Below, piece by piece: positions 15,531 to 23,213 of a DNA stretch of 40,930 bases (its first letter is position 1; every line of letters starts with the position of its first letter). The notes under the pieces are model-generated. The model worked only from the letters and a program-made list of their open reading frames with translations, was not told the origin of the DNA and ran no database searches. Source of the DNA: Actinoallomurus sp. (GTDB lineage Bacteria > Actinomycetota > Actinomycetes > Streptosporangiales > Streptosporangiaceae); NCBI GenBank assembly GCA_025964625.1, contig JAOPYL010000070.1, positions 1 through 40,930 of the forward strand, in the 5' to 3' direction. The translations under genes and the position numbers were made by a program.

Positions 15531-17015
15531 ATGAGTGATCGCACCGCCGGGATCGGGCCCCCCTCCACGCAGACCGATGTCCCCGTGGTCAACGGACGGG
15601 CCGCGGTCGCGACCCTCACCTACCTCGGCTTCACGCTGCAGCTGCTCCAGGTCGGCATCATCCCGCTGCTGCCGGCCATGGGACGGCAACTGCACGTCAC
15701 CCCCGGCGCGGCGTCCTGGCTCGTCACCGCGGGGCTGCTGTCCGGGGCGATCGCGCTCGCCGTGCTCACCAAGCTGGCGGACCTGTACGGCAAGCGGCCG
15801 ATGATCCTGCTGTCGCTGGTGCTCGTGCTCGCCGGCTGCGTGCTCGGCTCGGCGACGGGCAGCTTCCCGCTGCTCGTCGTGGCGCGAGTTCTCATGGGCG
15901 TCCAGTTGCCGATGCTCGCGCTGCCGGAGGCGATCGCCAACGACACGATGCCCGAGCGGCGCGCCCACCTCACGATTGGCGCCATCCACGCGGGCAACGG
16001 GGCCGGCGTGGGCGGCGGTCTCCTGCTCGGCGCGCTCGTCGGAGTGCATCCCGGCGCGTGGCATGTGTTCTTCTACACCGGCACGGTCGCGGCTCTCATC
16101 GGAATTCTCGCCACGCTCGCGTTCGTGCGCGACTCACCCTTCCGCGCCGAGGGCCGGCTGGACGTGACCGGGGCGGTGCTGCTCGCCGGCGCGCTCGTGT
16201 GCGTGCTCCTCGGGCTGAGCGAGGGACCGGTCTGGGGCTGGGCCTCGACGCCGGTCGTCGCGTTGCCGGCCGGCGGGATCGCCCTGTTCGGATGCTGGCT
16301 CCTGCAGGCGCGCCATACGCCACACCCGCTGATCCGGCTGTCCGCCGTGCTCGGCAAGGACGTGCGCACCCCCTACCTCGTCACCTTCCTCGTCGCCTTC
16401 GGGATCTACGGCTCGCTGTCCGCCGTCACGCGCTTCGCCCAGGCGATACCGCACGTCGCCGGCTATGGCTATGGCTTCAGCGCGCTCCGCACGGGCTGGT
16501 TCGCCCTCCCGCAGGCGCTCGGCGGCGTCGCCGGCGCGGTGGCGCTCCAGCGAATGGGCCGGTACCGCAACCGGGCGCTCGCCGCCGGAGCGGGCTCGGC
16601 ACTGATCACACTGTCGTTCCTCGGCTACGCCACGCTCCACGACGTGCCCGTCCTGACGATGGCCAGCCTCGGCGTGTCCTCGATGGGCCTCGCCATCGGC
16701 CTGGCCGCCACCCAGCTCATGGTGCTGCGGGTGGTACCCGCATCGGAGTCCGGCATCGCGCTCGGCATCTCGGTGGTCATGTACGCCGTGGGCAACTCGT
16801 TCGGCAGCGACGTGGTCGGCATGCTGTTCTCCGGCATGCGTCTGCCGAACGGTATGCCGGAGCGGAACGCGTACCTGGCCGCGTTCTGGCTCTGCGGCGC
16901 CGCGGCGCTGCTCGCGCTCGTGATGTCCGTCTGGCGTGCGCGGTTCGGACCCGCCATAATCCCGCGCCTCTCCACCGCCGGCTCACTCCCGACCACGCCG
17001 AAGGAGCGCGGATGA
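15531..17015 (+). CDS. MFS transporter, EmrB/QacA (14-helix) type
   Basis: A 494-residue inner-membrane transporter. Hydrophobic segments run through almost the entire protein. The first cytoplasmic loop carries the MFS motif A variant LADLYGKRP near residue 85, and AGNGAGVGGGLLLGALVG near residues 150-170 resembles the exporter motif C. The length and segment number fit the 14-helix drug:H+ antiporters. The ATG at 15531 follows GGGAGA at a suitable distance. Its stop overlaps the next gene (ATGA), so it and the decarboxylase-like protein are coupled; with a PadR regulator beside it, transport of an aromatic acid or toxic phenolic is plausible. Confidence 0.9.
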   Translation: MSDRTAGIGPPSTQTDVPVVNGRAAVATLTYLGFTLQLLQVGIIPLLPAMGRQLHVTPGAASWLVTAGLLSGAIALAVLTKLADLYGKRPMILLSLVLVLAGCVLGSATGSFPLLVVARVLMGVQLPMLALPEAIANDTMPERRAHLTIGAIHAGNGAGVGGGLLLGALVGVHPGAWHVFFYTGTVAALIGILATLAFVRDSPFRAEGRLDVTGAVLLAGALVCVLLGLSEGPVWGWASTPVVALPAGGIALFGCWLLQARHTPHPLIRLSAVLGKDVRTPYLVTFLVAFGIYGSLSAVTRFAQAIPHVAGYGYGFSALRTGWFALPQALGGVAGAVALQRMGRYRNRALAAGAGSALITLSFLGYATLHDVPVLTMASLGVSSMGLAIGLAATQLMVLRVVPASESGIALGISVVMYAVGNSFGSDVVGMLFSGMRLPNGMPERNAYLAAFWLCGAAALLALVMSVWRARFGPAIIPRLSTAGSLPTTPKERG

Positions 17016-18004
17016 ACGTACGCATCCCCCTGACCCTCGCCTGCTGGGACTACGACCGGACCGAGCCGCTCCGGGACGGGCGGATCAGGCCCGACGGGAT
17101 CGACCTGACGTACCTGGCGCTGCCGGTCGAGGAAACGTTCTTCCGGATGGCACGGTTCCAGGAGTTCGAGGCCGCGGAGATGTCGTTGTCCTCCTACGTG
17201 CTCACGCTGTTCCGTGACGCGCCCTTCGTGGCGCTCCCGGTCTTCCCGTCGAGGGCGTTCCGGCACAACGGCATTTACGTGCACACCGGCAGTGGCATCC
17301 AGCGGCCCGAGGATCTGACCGGGCGGATCGTCGGCGTCCCCGAATACCAGGTCACCGCGGCGGTGTGGATCCGCGGCACTCTCGCCGAGCATCATGGTGT
17401 GCCCGTCGAATCGGTCCGCTACCGCACCGGCGGGCTGCACGAGGTGGGCCGGGTCGAGAAACTCCGGTTCGACCCGCCCGCGAACGTGGAGGTCACGCCG
17501 ATCCCCTCGGACCGGACGCTCGCCGAGATGCTCGTCAGCGGTGAGATCGACGCGCTGTACAGCCCCCGCACGCCGCAGGCGTACGCGCAGGGTCGTCCCG
17601 AGGTGCGCCGGCTGTTCGCCGACCCGGCCGCGGCGGAGGCGGACTACTTCACACGCACCGGCATCTTCCCGGTCATGCACGTCGTCGTCGTGCGCCGCGA
17701 CGTCTACGAACAGCGGCCATGGGTCGCCCGGTCCTTGTACACGGCATTCGAACAGGCCCGGCTGGAGACCGTTCGCCGCATGGAGGAGACCGCCGCCTCC
17801 CGTTACATGCTTCCCTGGCTGTACGCGGAGGTCGAACGCACCCGCCGCCTCATGGGCGGCGACTTCTGGACGTATGGACTCGACGGCAACGAGACCGCCC
17901 TCCGCACCTTCCTGCGCTACTCCTGCGAACAGGGACTCGCGGGACGCCTCCTGGATCCCGCCGAGCTCTTCGTCCCCGAGACCCTCGAATCTCACGCCGT
18001 CTAG
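17012..18004 (+). CDS. 4,5-Dihydroxyphthalate decarboxylase-like protein (periplasmic-binding fold)
   Basis: A 330-residue protein resembling 4,5-dihydroxyphthalate decarboxylases, which share the NMT1/THI5-type substrate-binding-protein fold. Recognisable parts are LTLACWDYDRTEPLRDGRIRPDGIDLTYL at the start, FRHNGIYVH, the lobe-linking GRIVGVPEYQVTAAVWIRG and the later DYFTRTGIFPVMHVVV. There is no signal peptide or lipobox, arguing for a cytosolic enzyme rather than an ABC transporter binding protein. The ATG at 17012 has AAGGAG 5 nt upstream and overlaps the MFS stop. The true substrate may be another ortho-carboxylated aromatic compound. Confidence 0.8.
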   Translation: MNVRIPLTLACWDYDRTEPLRDGRIRPDGIDLTYLALPVEETFFRMARFQEFEAAEMSLSSYVLTLFRDAPFVALPVFPSRAFRHNGIYVHTGSGIQRPEDLTGRIVGVPEYQVTAAVWIRGTLAEHHGVPVESVRYRTGGLHEVGRVEKLRFDPPANVEVTPIPSDRTLAEMLVSGEIDALYSPRTPQAYAQGRPEVRRLFADPAAAEADYFTRTGIFPVMHVVVVRRDVYEQRPWVARSLYTAFEQARLETVRRMEETAASRYMLPWLYAEVERTRRLMGGDFWTYGLDGNETALRTFLRYSCEQGLAGRLLDPAELFVPETLESHAV

Positions 18005-18058
18005 GGCAGGAACGGCCACCTGGTGAGGTGATCGGGAGCGTCGGGCACTCCCTGCCCT
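18003..18058. terminator. Structured intergenic region between convergent genes
   Basis: AGGGCAGG (18003-18010) and CCTGCCCT (18051-18058) form perfect 8-bp arms. The loop contains a smaller hairpin, CACCT-GGTG-AGGTG (18017-18030). The region begins at the end of the decarboxylase-like gene and precedes the 3' end of the opposing GntR gene, so it could end transcription in both directions. Confidence 0.4.
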
Positions 18059-18088
18059 CTTGGCGGGACCGCCCACTCGGTCACGCGC

Positions 18089-18760
18089 TCACAACGCCTT
18101 GCGCAGCCACTGCTCCACGCCGGCGATGTGCACGATGGCCAGAGCGTGGGCGACGTCCGCCTGCCGGCCTGCAAGAGCGTCGAGGATCGCGTGATGCTCG
18201 TCCAGGGTCCGCTTCAGCGCTCCCTCCTGGGTGAGACCGCGCCAGACGCGCGCCCGGATGGTCGGACCGCACATGGTGTCGACCAGCGAGTAGAGGACCG
18301 AGTTGCCCGCGGCCTCGGCGATGCGGCGATGGAACTCCAGGTCGTTCTCGACCAGGTCCTCGACCGACGACTCGTCGGTGACCTTCGTGAGGTGGTCACG
18401 GAGCGCGCTCACCGTCTCGAGGCTGATCTGGTGTGCCGCCAGCGCCGTCGCCGCGGGTTCGAGGATCCTGCGGACCTCGAAGAACTCCAGCACGGTCGTG
18501 TCGTGGTGCAGGTCGACGATGAAGCTCAGTCCGTCGAGCAGCGCCTTGGGCTCCAGGCTCGTGACGTAGGTGCCGTCGCCCTGGCGGACGTCGAGGATCC
18601 TGACCAGCGACAACGCCCGGACGGCCTCGCGCAGCGAGTTCCGGGACAGCCCCAGCTGGGCCGCCAGATCCGCCTCTTTCGGAAGCCGGTCGCCCGGCCG
18701 CAGCTCGCCGGAAACGATCATGCCCTTGATCTTCTCGATCGCCTCATCCGTGATCGGCAT
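18089..18760 (-). CDS. GntR-family regulator, FadR subfamily (FCD domain)
   Basis: A 223-residue regulator. The N-terminal winged helix has MIVSGELRPGDRLPKEADLAAQLGLSRNSLREAVRAL and a wing ending GDGTYVTS. The C-terminal all-helical FCD domain carries the metal/ligand residues in ENDLEFHRRI, DEHHAILDAL and the final HIAGVEQWL. The ATG at 18760 is selected because AGGGAGGGG lies 7 nt upstream; a longer open frame to 18847 lacks such a site. FCD proteins sense small organic acids or sugars acids. It is divergent from the GH3 gene and convergent with the decarboxylase-like gene, so either could be its target. Confidence 0.9.
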   Translation of the reverse strand: MPITDEAIEKIKGMIVSGELRPGDRLPKEADLAAQLGLSRNSLREAVRALSLVRILDVRQGDGTYVTSLEPKALLDGLSFIVDLHHDTTVLEFFEVRRILEPAATALAAHQISLETVSALRDHLTKVTDESSVEDLVENDLEFHRRIAEAAGNSVLYSLVDTMCGPTIRARVWRGLTQEGALKRTLDEHHAILDALAGRQADVAHALAIVHIAGVEQWLRKAL

Positions 18761-18861
18761 GCCACGCCCCTCCCTGCCGGCTCCTCCGGTGAACGCCCCT
18801 GGACCGTTCCGCGTTTCCCAGGGTCCCACGTGGCCCACCCCGGCCATACCGAAGCCGCCTC

Positions 18862-18890
18862 TTGACGCGAACGTCCGGCCATGATGACAT
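18862..18890 (+). promoter_or_regulatory. Candidate promoter of the GH3 transcription unit
   Basis: TTGACG (18862-18867) and TGACAT (18885-18890) are 17 bp apart. The -35 is close to consensus, the -10 is poor. The palindrome at 18898-18920 begins 7 bp after the -10, where it would cover the transcription start. Confidence 0.42.
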
Positions 18891-18897
18891 CTGCGTT

Positions 18898-18920
18898 TGG
18901 TTAGGAAGGTTTCCTAACCA
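18898..18920. promoter_or_regulatory. Strong operator palindrome upstream of the GH3 beta-glucosidase
   Basis: Perfect 10-bp arms TGGTTAGGAA and TTCCTAACCA are separated by 3 bp. As I recall, similar TTAGGAAA-type palindromes stand before secreted glycoside hydrolase genes in actinomycetes and have been linked to ROK-family repressors; this is recollection, not a search result. The location just downstream of a promoter-like pair suggests repression by a sugar-responsive regulator. Confidence 0.6.
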
Positions 18921-18994
18921 CGGACCGTACTCGGACATGCCGGCCGGGCGCGTGTCGGGGGCCGCGTGCCGGGTCCGGCGGAAGGGAACCGACC

Positions 18995-19291
18995 GTGCAC
19001 AAATCCGCGCGAACCCTGTTCGCCGCCGCCACGCTCGCGCCGGCGGCGACCGAGGTCGCCCTCGCGACGCCGAGCCAGGCAGCCTCTCCCGGCCGCATGG
19101 ATGGACCGGTTCGACCCGGCCTTGGCCCGCACGTTGCGGCCCGGCACCGCTACGGTGCCGCGCGCCGAACGCACCATGTTCCCGATCTTCAAGTCCTTCA
19201 CACGGACCACATCGAAACGGTGTGGCAGGTCGCGTTCGACGAAATCCACGTCGGCTGGAGCTCGCCGACCGGCCACGGGAACGCCCGATGA
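18995..19291 (+). CDS. Small secreted protein or frameshifted remnant coupled to GH3
   Basis: A 98-codon frame beginning at GTG 18995, with GGAAGGGA 7 nt upstream. The first 30 residues look like a Sec signal peptide (HKSARTLFAAATLAPAATE, ending PSQAA). The frame ends in an ATGA overlap with the GH3 start, which favours real translation. However, G/C-rich third positions move to another frame between about 19090 and 19200 and return afterwards, as if two compensating indels had occurred. The central part of the protein is therefore unreliable. No family is recognised. Confidence 0.45.
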   Translation: MHKSARTLFAAATLAPAATEVALATPSQAASPGRMDGPVRPGLGPHVAARHRYGAARRTHHVPDLQVLHTDHIETVWQVAFDEIHVGWSSPTGHGNAR

Positions 19292-21807
19292 GGCGCTCCC
19301 TGCGGGCCGCCGTCGCGGTGATCCTGGCGCTCACCGGCGCGACGGCGGTCCGGCCCGCCCAGGCGGAGACCGGCTGCGCGGCGTGGATGGACAGGCATCT
19401 CCCGGCCGCGACGCGCGCGGACCGGGTGCTCGCCCAGATGACCCTGGACGAGAAGACGGCCATGATGCACGCCATCTCGGACAGCACACATGACCGCGAG
19501 GTGCCCGCCATCCCGCACCTCTGCGTCCCGGCACTGCTGCTGAACAACGGACCGGCCGGCGTCGGCTCGGCCGGGATCACCCAGTACCAGACCACGGCAC
19601 TGCCCGCCCCACTCGGACTCGCCGCCACCTTCGATCCCGGCATGGCACGGGCGTACGGCGCCGTCGAAGGGCGGGAGACCCGCGACACCGGGCGCAACCT
19701 GATGGAGGGCCCGGACATCAACATCGCCCGTACTCCGCTGAACGGGCGGACGTTCGAGGCGTACGGCGAGGACCCGTACCTCGCCGGTCAGATCGCCGTC
19801 GGCAACATCGACGGCATCCAGTCGCAGGGCGTCATCGCGAACGCCAAGCACTATCTCGCGAACAACCAGGAGACGAACCGGACCACCATCGACGAGCACA
19901 TCGACGAGCGGACGCTGCACGAGATCTACCTGCCGGCGTTCCAGGAGTCCGCCAAGCGGTCCGGATCGATCATGTGCGCGAAGAACAAGGTCAACGGCGC
20001 CTACTCGTGTGAGCAGAAGGACCTGCTGCAGGGTGTGCTCAAGAACGACTGGCACTACGCGGGGTTCGTGGCGTCGGACTTCAACTCCTGCCACGACACG
20101 GTCCGCTGCGCCACCGGCGGGCTCGACCTGGAACTGCCCTCGGGCACGTACTACGGCGACAAGCTGAAGGCGGCCGTCCAGTCCGGGCAGGTCCCGATGG
20201 CCACGGTCGACGACCACGTGCACCGGATCCTCACGACGATGTTCCGGTTCGGGCTGTTCGACCGGCCGCAGACCACCACGCCGATCGACACGGGGCGCGA
20301 CGGCCGTACCGCGCGGCAGGCCGCCGAGGCCGGAACGGTGCTGCTGAAGAACTCCGGCGGCGTGCTGCCACTGCGCAAGGACCGGTCGGTCGCCCTGATC
20401 GGGCCGGGCGCGGGCACCGCCGTCGCCACCGGCGGCGGCAGCTCCGGTGTGGCACCCCTGTACAAGGTCAGCCCCCTCGACGCGTTCCGGAAGAGAGGCG
20501 TCAAGGTCGACTACGCCGAGGGCATGCCGCCGGTGGACCTGGGACCGCAACCGGCGCTACCGTCGTACGCGGTCACCGCGGAGAGCGGCGAGCATGGCTG
20601 GACCGCCCGCTACTACGACAACACGACGTGGACCGGTGACCCGAAGCTGACCCGTATCGACCCGTGGGTCGACACGGATCCCAGCGGCGGGATTCCGGCG
20701 CCCGGCCTGCCGCCCAACGGCTGGTCGGTCCGGTGGACAGGCACGTTCACCGCGCCGGTCGACGGCGACTACACCTTCAACCTGACCAACCACGCGCACG
20801 CGACGCTGTACCTCGACGGCAGGAGCGTGCTCGACAACGGCGGCGGCTTCCCCGGTGTGACCAAGTCGGCCACTGTGCACCTGACGGCCGGGCAGCAGCA
20901 CCCGATCCGGGTCGACTGGGCCAAGCCGGCCGGCCAGGCCATGATCGAGCTGTCGTGGGCTCCGCCGGCGAACACGCCGGACGTCCAGATCGCCGAGGCC
21001 GTCCAGGCGGCGAAGCGCGCCGACACGGCCGTGGTGTTCGTGGCCAACAAGGACAGCGAGGCGACGGACCGGCAGTCCCTCGCGCTGCCCGGCTACCAGG
21101 ACCGGCTGATCGAGGCGGTCGCCGCCGCGAACCCGCGTACGGTCGTCGTGCTCGACACGGGCGGCCCGGTGCTCATGCCGTGGGCCGGCACGGTGTCCGG
21201 CCTGGTGCAGGCCTGGTATCCGGGTGAGGAGGACGGCAACGCCGCGGCCGACGTGCTCCTCGGCGACACCGATCCGTCCGGCAGGCTGCCGATCACCTTC
21301 CCGAAGAGCCTCGCCGACACGCCCGCGAACACACCGCAGCAGTATCCGGGGGTGAACGGCGTCGCGACGTACTCCGAGGGCCTGTACGTCGGCTACCGGC
21401 ACTACGACGCGAAGAACATCGATCCGCTGTTCTCCTTCGGGCACGGGCTGTCCTACACCACGTTCTCCTATCGGCACCTGACGGTCGGGAGACACGGCGG
21501 CGACGTCACGGTCGGCGCGGACATCACCAACACCGGGCACCGGACCGGCACCGAGGTACCCCAGCTCTACGTCGGGGCGCCGGACGAGCCGCCCGCCCAG
21601 CTGAAGGGATTCACCAAGGTCCAGCTCAGGCCGGGCCAGACCCGGCGCGTGACGTTCACCCTGCCGGCGAGCGCCTTCGCCTCCTGGGATGTCGCGTCGC
21701 ACGGGTGGAAGGTCACCGGTGGCACGTACCGCGTCATGCTCGGGGCCGGTTCGCGCGACATCCGCCTCCGGACGGACGTCCGGCTGCCCCCGTCCGCGCT
21801 GCCGTGA
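19288..21807 (+). CDS. Secreted GH3 beta-glucosidase with PA14 domain
   Basis: An 839-residue exported glycoside hydrolase. A signal peptide (MRRSLRAAVAVILALTGATA, ending PAQA) is followed by the GH3 N-terminal TIM-barrel domain with EGPDINIARTPLNGRTFEAYGEDPYLA, KHYLANNQETNR and the nucleophile Asp264 in GFVASDF. The GH3 C-terminal domain starts near residue 345 (AGTVLLKNSGGVLPL) and is interrupted by a PA14 module at about 434-560 (TARYYDN to LSWAPP), which often shapes substrate binding in beta-glucosidases. GLSYTTFSY and a fibronectin-III-like domain end the protein. Function: release of glucose or xylose from beta-linked oligosaccharides outside the cell. The ATG at 19288 is chosen for the signal peptide and the upstream ATGA overlap. 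Confidence 0.93.
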   Translation: MRRSLRAAVAVILALTGATAVRPAQAETGCAAWMDRHLPAATRADRVLAQMTLDEKTAMMHAISDSTHDREVPAIPHLCVPALLLNNGPAGVGSAGITQYQTTALPAPLGLAATFDPGMARAYGAVEGRETRDTGRNLMEGPDINIARTPLNGRTFEAYGEDPYLAGQIAVGNIDGIQSQGVIANAKHYLANNQETNRTTIDEHIDERTLHEIYLPAFQESAKRSGSIMCAKNKVNGAYSCEQKDLLQGVLKNDWHYAGFVASDFNSCHDTVRCATGGLDLELPSGTYYGDKLKAAVQSGQVPMATVDDHVHRILTTMFRFGLFDRPQTTTPIDTGRDGRTARQAAEAGTVLLKNSGGVLPLRKDRSVALIGPGAGTAVATGGGSSGVAPLYKVSPLDAFRKRGVKVDYAEGMPPVDLGPQPALPSYAVTAESGEHGWTARYYDNTTWTGDPKLTRIDPWVDTDPSGGIPAPGLPPNGWSVRWTGTFTAPVDGDYTFNLTNHAHATLYLDGRSVLDNGGGFPGVTKSATVHLTAGQQHPIRVDWAKPAGQAMIELSWAPPANTPDVQIAEAVQAAKRADTAVVFVANKDSEATDRQSLALPGYQDRLIEAVAAANPRTVVVLDTGGPVLMPWAGTVSGLVQAWYPGEEDGNAAADVLLGDTDPSGRLPITFPKSLADTPANTPQQYPGVNGVATYSEGLYVGYRHYDAKNIDPLFSFGHGLSYTTFSYRHLTVGRHGGDVTVGADITNTGHRTGTEVPQLYVGAPDEPPAQLKGFTKVQLRPGQTRRVTFTLPASAFASWDVASHGWKVTGGTYRVMLGAGSRDIRLRTDVRLPPSALP

Positions 21808-22010
21808 GCGCCTGGGGGTGAACCCTTCCCGCCGACCGGCCGGGCTCGTCGATCACTTGTGATGGCAACGGTCTTGGTGGACACTGATCCACCGATAAGC
21901 GCTCAATCCGAAGCAATACTCCGGAATCGCGCTTTCTCGGAAAGTGCACGTGGGGACCGAGCACGAACGAGGACCAGTTGCTGGGGGACGCAGGAGCCGG
22001 CCGGTCGGCG
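21808..22010. promoter_or_regulatory. Region upstream of the PknG signalling operon with small inverted repeats
   Basis: 203 bp between the GH3 stop and the first signalling gene. Visible elements are ATCAC-TT-GTGAT (21852-21863), GGTGGA-n6-TCCACC (21876-21893) and CTTTC-TCG-GAAAG (21932-21944). Any of them may be an operator or a transcript end for the GH3 gene. No promoter hexamer pair of good quality was found by eye. Confidence 0.35.
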
Positions 22011-23213
22011 ATGAGCCGCGACCAGATCGACCGCGCCCTGGAGCGCCTCAAGGGCGAACGGGAACGCATCACCACCGTCCTGTTCGAGCTTGAGGCGCAC
22101 CAGGGCTACCAGCTGCTGAAGGGCACGCGGCTGGCCGGCGCCACCCAGCGGTGCTGGAACGAGCTGAACGGCCGCATGACCACACTGTGGAAGCTGTTCG
22201 ACGCCCACGGACGGGTGCTCGGCGAGGCACAGGAGCTGCGGGCCCGCCACTCCCGGCCCGGCCAGGCCCAGCTCGCCGAGCTGACCCGGCTGCTGACCGG
22301 CACCTCCGTCGAGCTGGTCAGTCAGGAGATCCCCCTCGAGGAGAGGACTCTCCTCGGCCCCACCGGCGAATGGCTCTCGCTCGACGCGGTCGTGGCCCGC
22401 ATGACCCCTCTCTATGAGGACGCGGCGGGGACGATCGCCGCCGTCGACGGCGTCTGGTCGGTGCTCCTGACCCGGTTGGGCGAGGCCGAGGACACGTCGC
22501 GGACCGTGGAGGCGCTCCTCGGCTCGCTCGGCATCCAGGACGCGGAGTTCGACCGGGTCGGCCGGCGGCTGGCCGAGGTGCGGGAGGCGGCGCGGACCGA
22601 CCCGTTGTCGCTCGCATCCGGCGGCCAGGCCGACACGAGCCGCATCGACGAGGTCGGCGACGATCTCACGGCGCTGCGCCGCCGCCTGGAGGACGCCGCC
22701 CGGCTCCGCGACGAGCACGATGACCGGATGCGGGGCATCGAGGCGACGATCGGGCTGGTGAAGGCGGCGGAGGAAGAGGCGGTCCAGGCCCGGGACCTGG
22801 TCCTCTCCAAGATCGCCTCTCCCGCGCTCCCGGACCTCCCCGGGCTCGCCGCCCCCCTCCGAGACCGTCTCGCGGTCCTGGGCACGCTTCGCGGCGAGGG
22901 ACGCTGGATCGACCTGGCGGCCCGGGCGGCCGGACTGGAGAGAGCCGCCGCCACCGCACTCGACCAGGCACGCACCACCACCGGCCTGATCACCGGCCTG
23001 CTGGAACGGCGCGACGAGCTGCGCGGACGGCTGGACGCCTACCACGCCAAGGCGGGGCGCCTCGGGCTCGCCGAGGACGCCGGGCTGGCCGAGCTCCACC
23101 AGCAGGCCCACGACCTGCTGTGGACGTCCCCGTGCGACCTGCGGGGGGCCACGGCCACACTGGCGAAATACCAGCGGGCGATCGGATCGCACGCGGAGGG
23201 GACGGGTAGATGA
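22011..23213 (+). CDS. Helical protein of unknown function, first gene of the PknG operon
   Basis: A 400-residue soluble protein without a recognised domain. It is rich in Leu, Ala, Arg and Glu and should be mostly alpha-helical or coiled-coil, for example residues 1-35 and the block LRRRLEDAARLRDEHDDRMRG. There are no transmembrane segments and only two cysteines. The ATG at 22011 is used here; a TTG at 21978 in the same frame has GAGGA 4 nt upstream and is a real alternative adding 11 residues. Its stop overlaps the pknG ATG (ATGA). Strict coupling to a kinase suggests a scaffold, substrate or regulator of the kinase module. Confidence 0.85.
   Translation: MSRDQIDRALERLKGERERITTVLFELEAHQGYQLLKGTRLAGATQRCWNELNGRMTTLWKLFDAHGRVLGEAQELRARHSRPGQAQLAELTRLLTGTSVELVSQEIPLEERTLLGPTGEWLSLDAVVARMTPLYEDAAGTIAAVDGVWSVLLTRLGEAEDTSRTVEALLGSLGIQDAEFDRVGRRLAEVREAARTDPLSLASGGQADTSRIDEVGDDLTALRRRLEDAARLRDEHDDRMRGIEATIGLVKAAEEEAVQARDLVLSKIASPALPDLPGLAAPLRDRLAVLGTLRGEGRWIDLAARAAGLERAAATALDQARTTTGLITGLLERRDELRGRLDAYHAKAGRLGLAEDAGLAELHQQAHDLLWTSPCDLRGATATLAKYQRAIGSHAEGTGR

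Noticed and set aside
17012-18004. ABC transporter substrate-binding protein for the decarboxylase-like gene
   Set aside because: No signal peptide or lipobox and no permease or ATPase genes nearby; the sequence is closer to dihydroxyphthalate decarboxylases.
18826-18833. CCACGTGG palindrome upstream of the GntR gene as its operator
   Set aside because: Symmetry does not extend beyond 8 bp and such short GC-rich palindromes are expected by chance here.
18862-19287. Starting the GH3 protein at a TTG 142 codons upstream
   Set aside because: That TTG is part of a likely -35 element and the operator would lie inside the gene; the ATG at 19288 gives a proper signal peptide.
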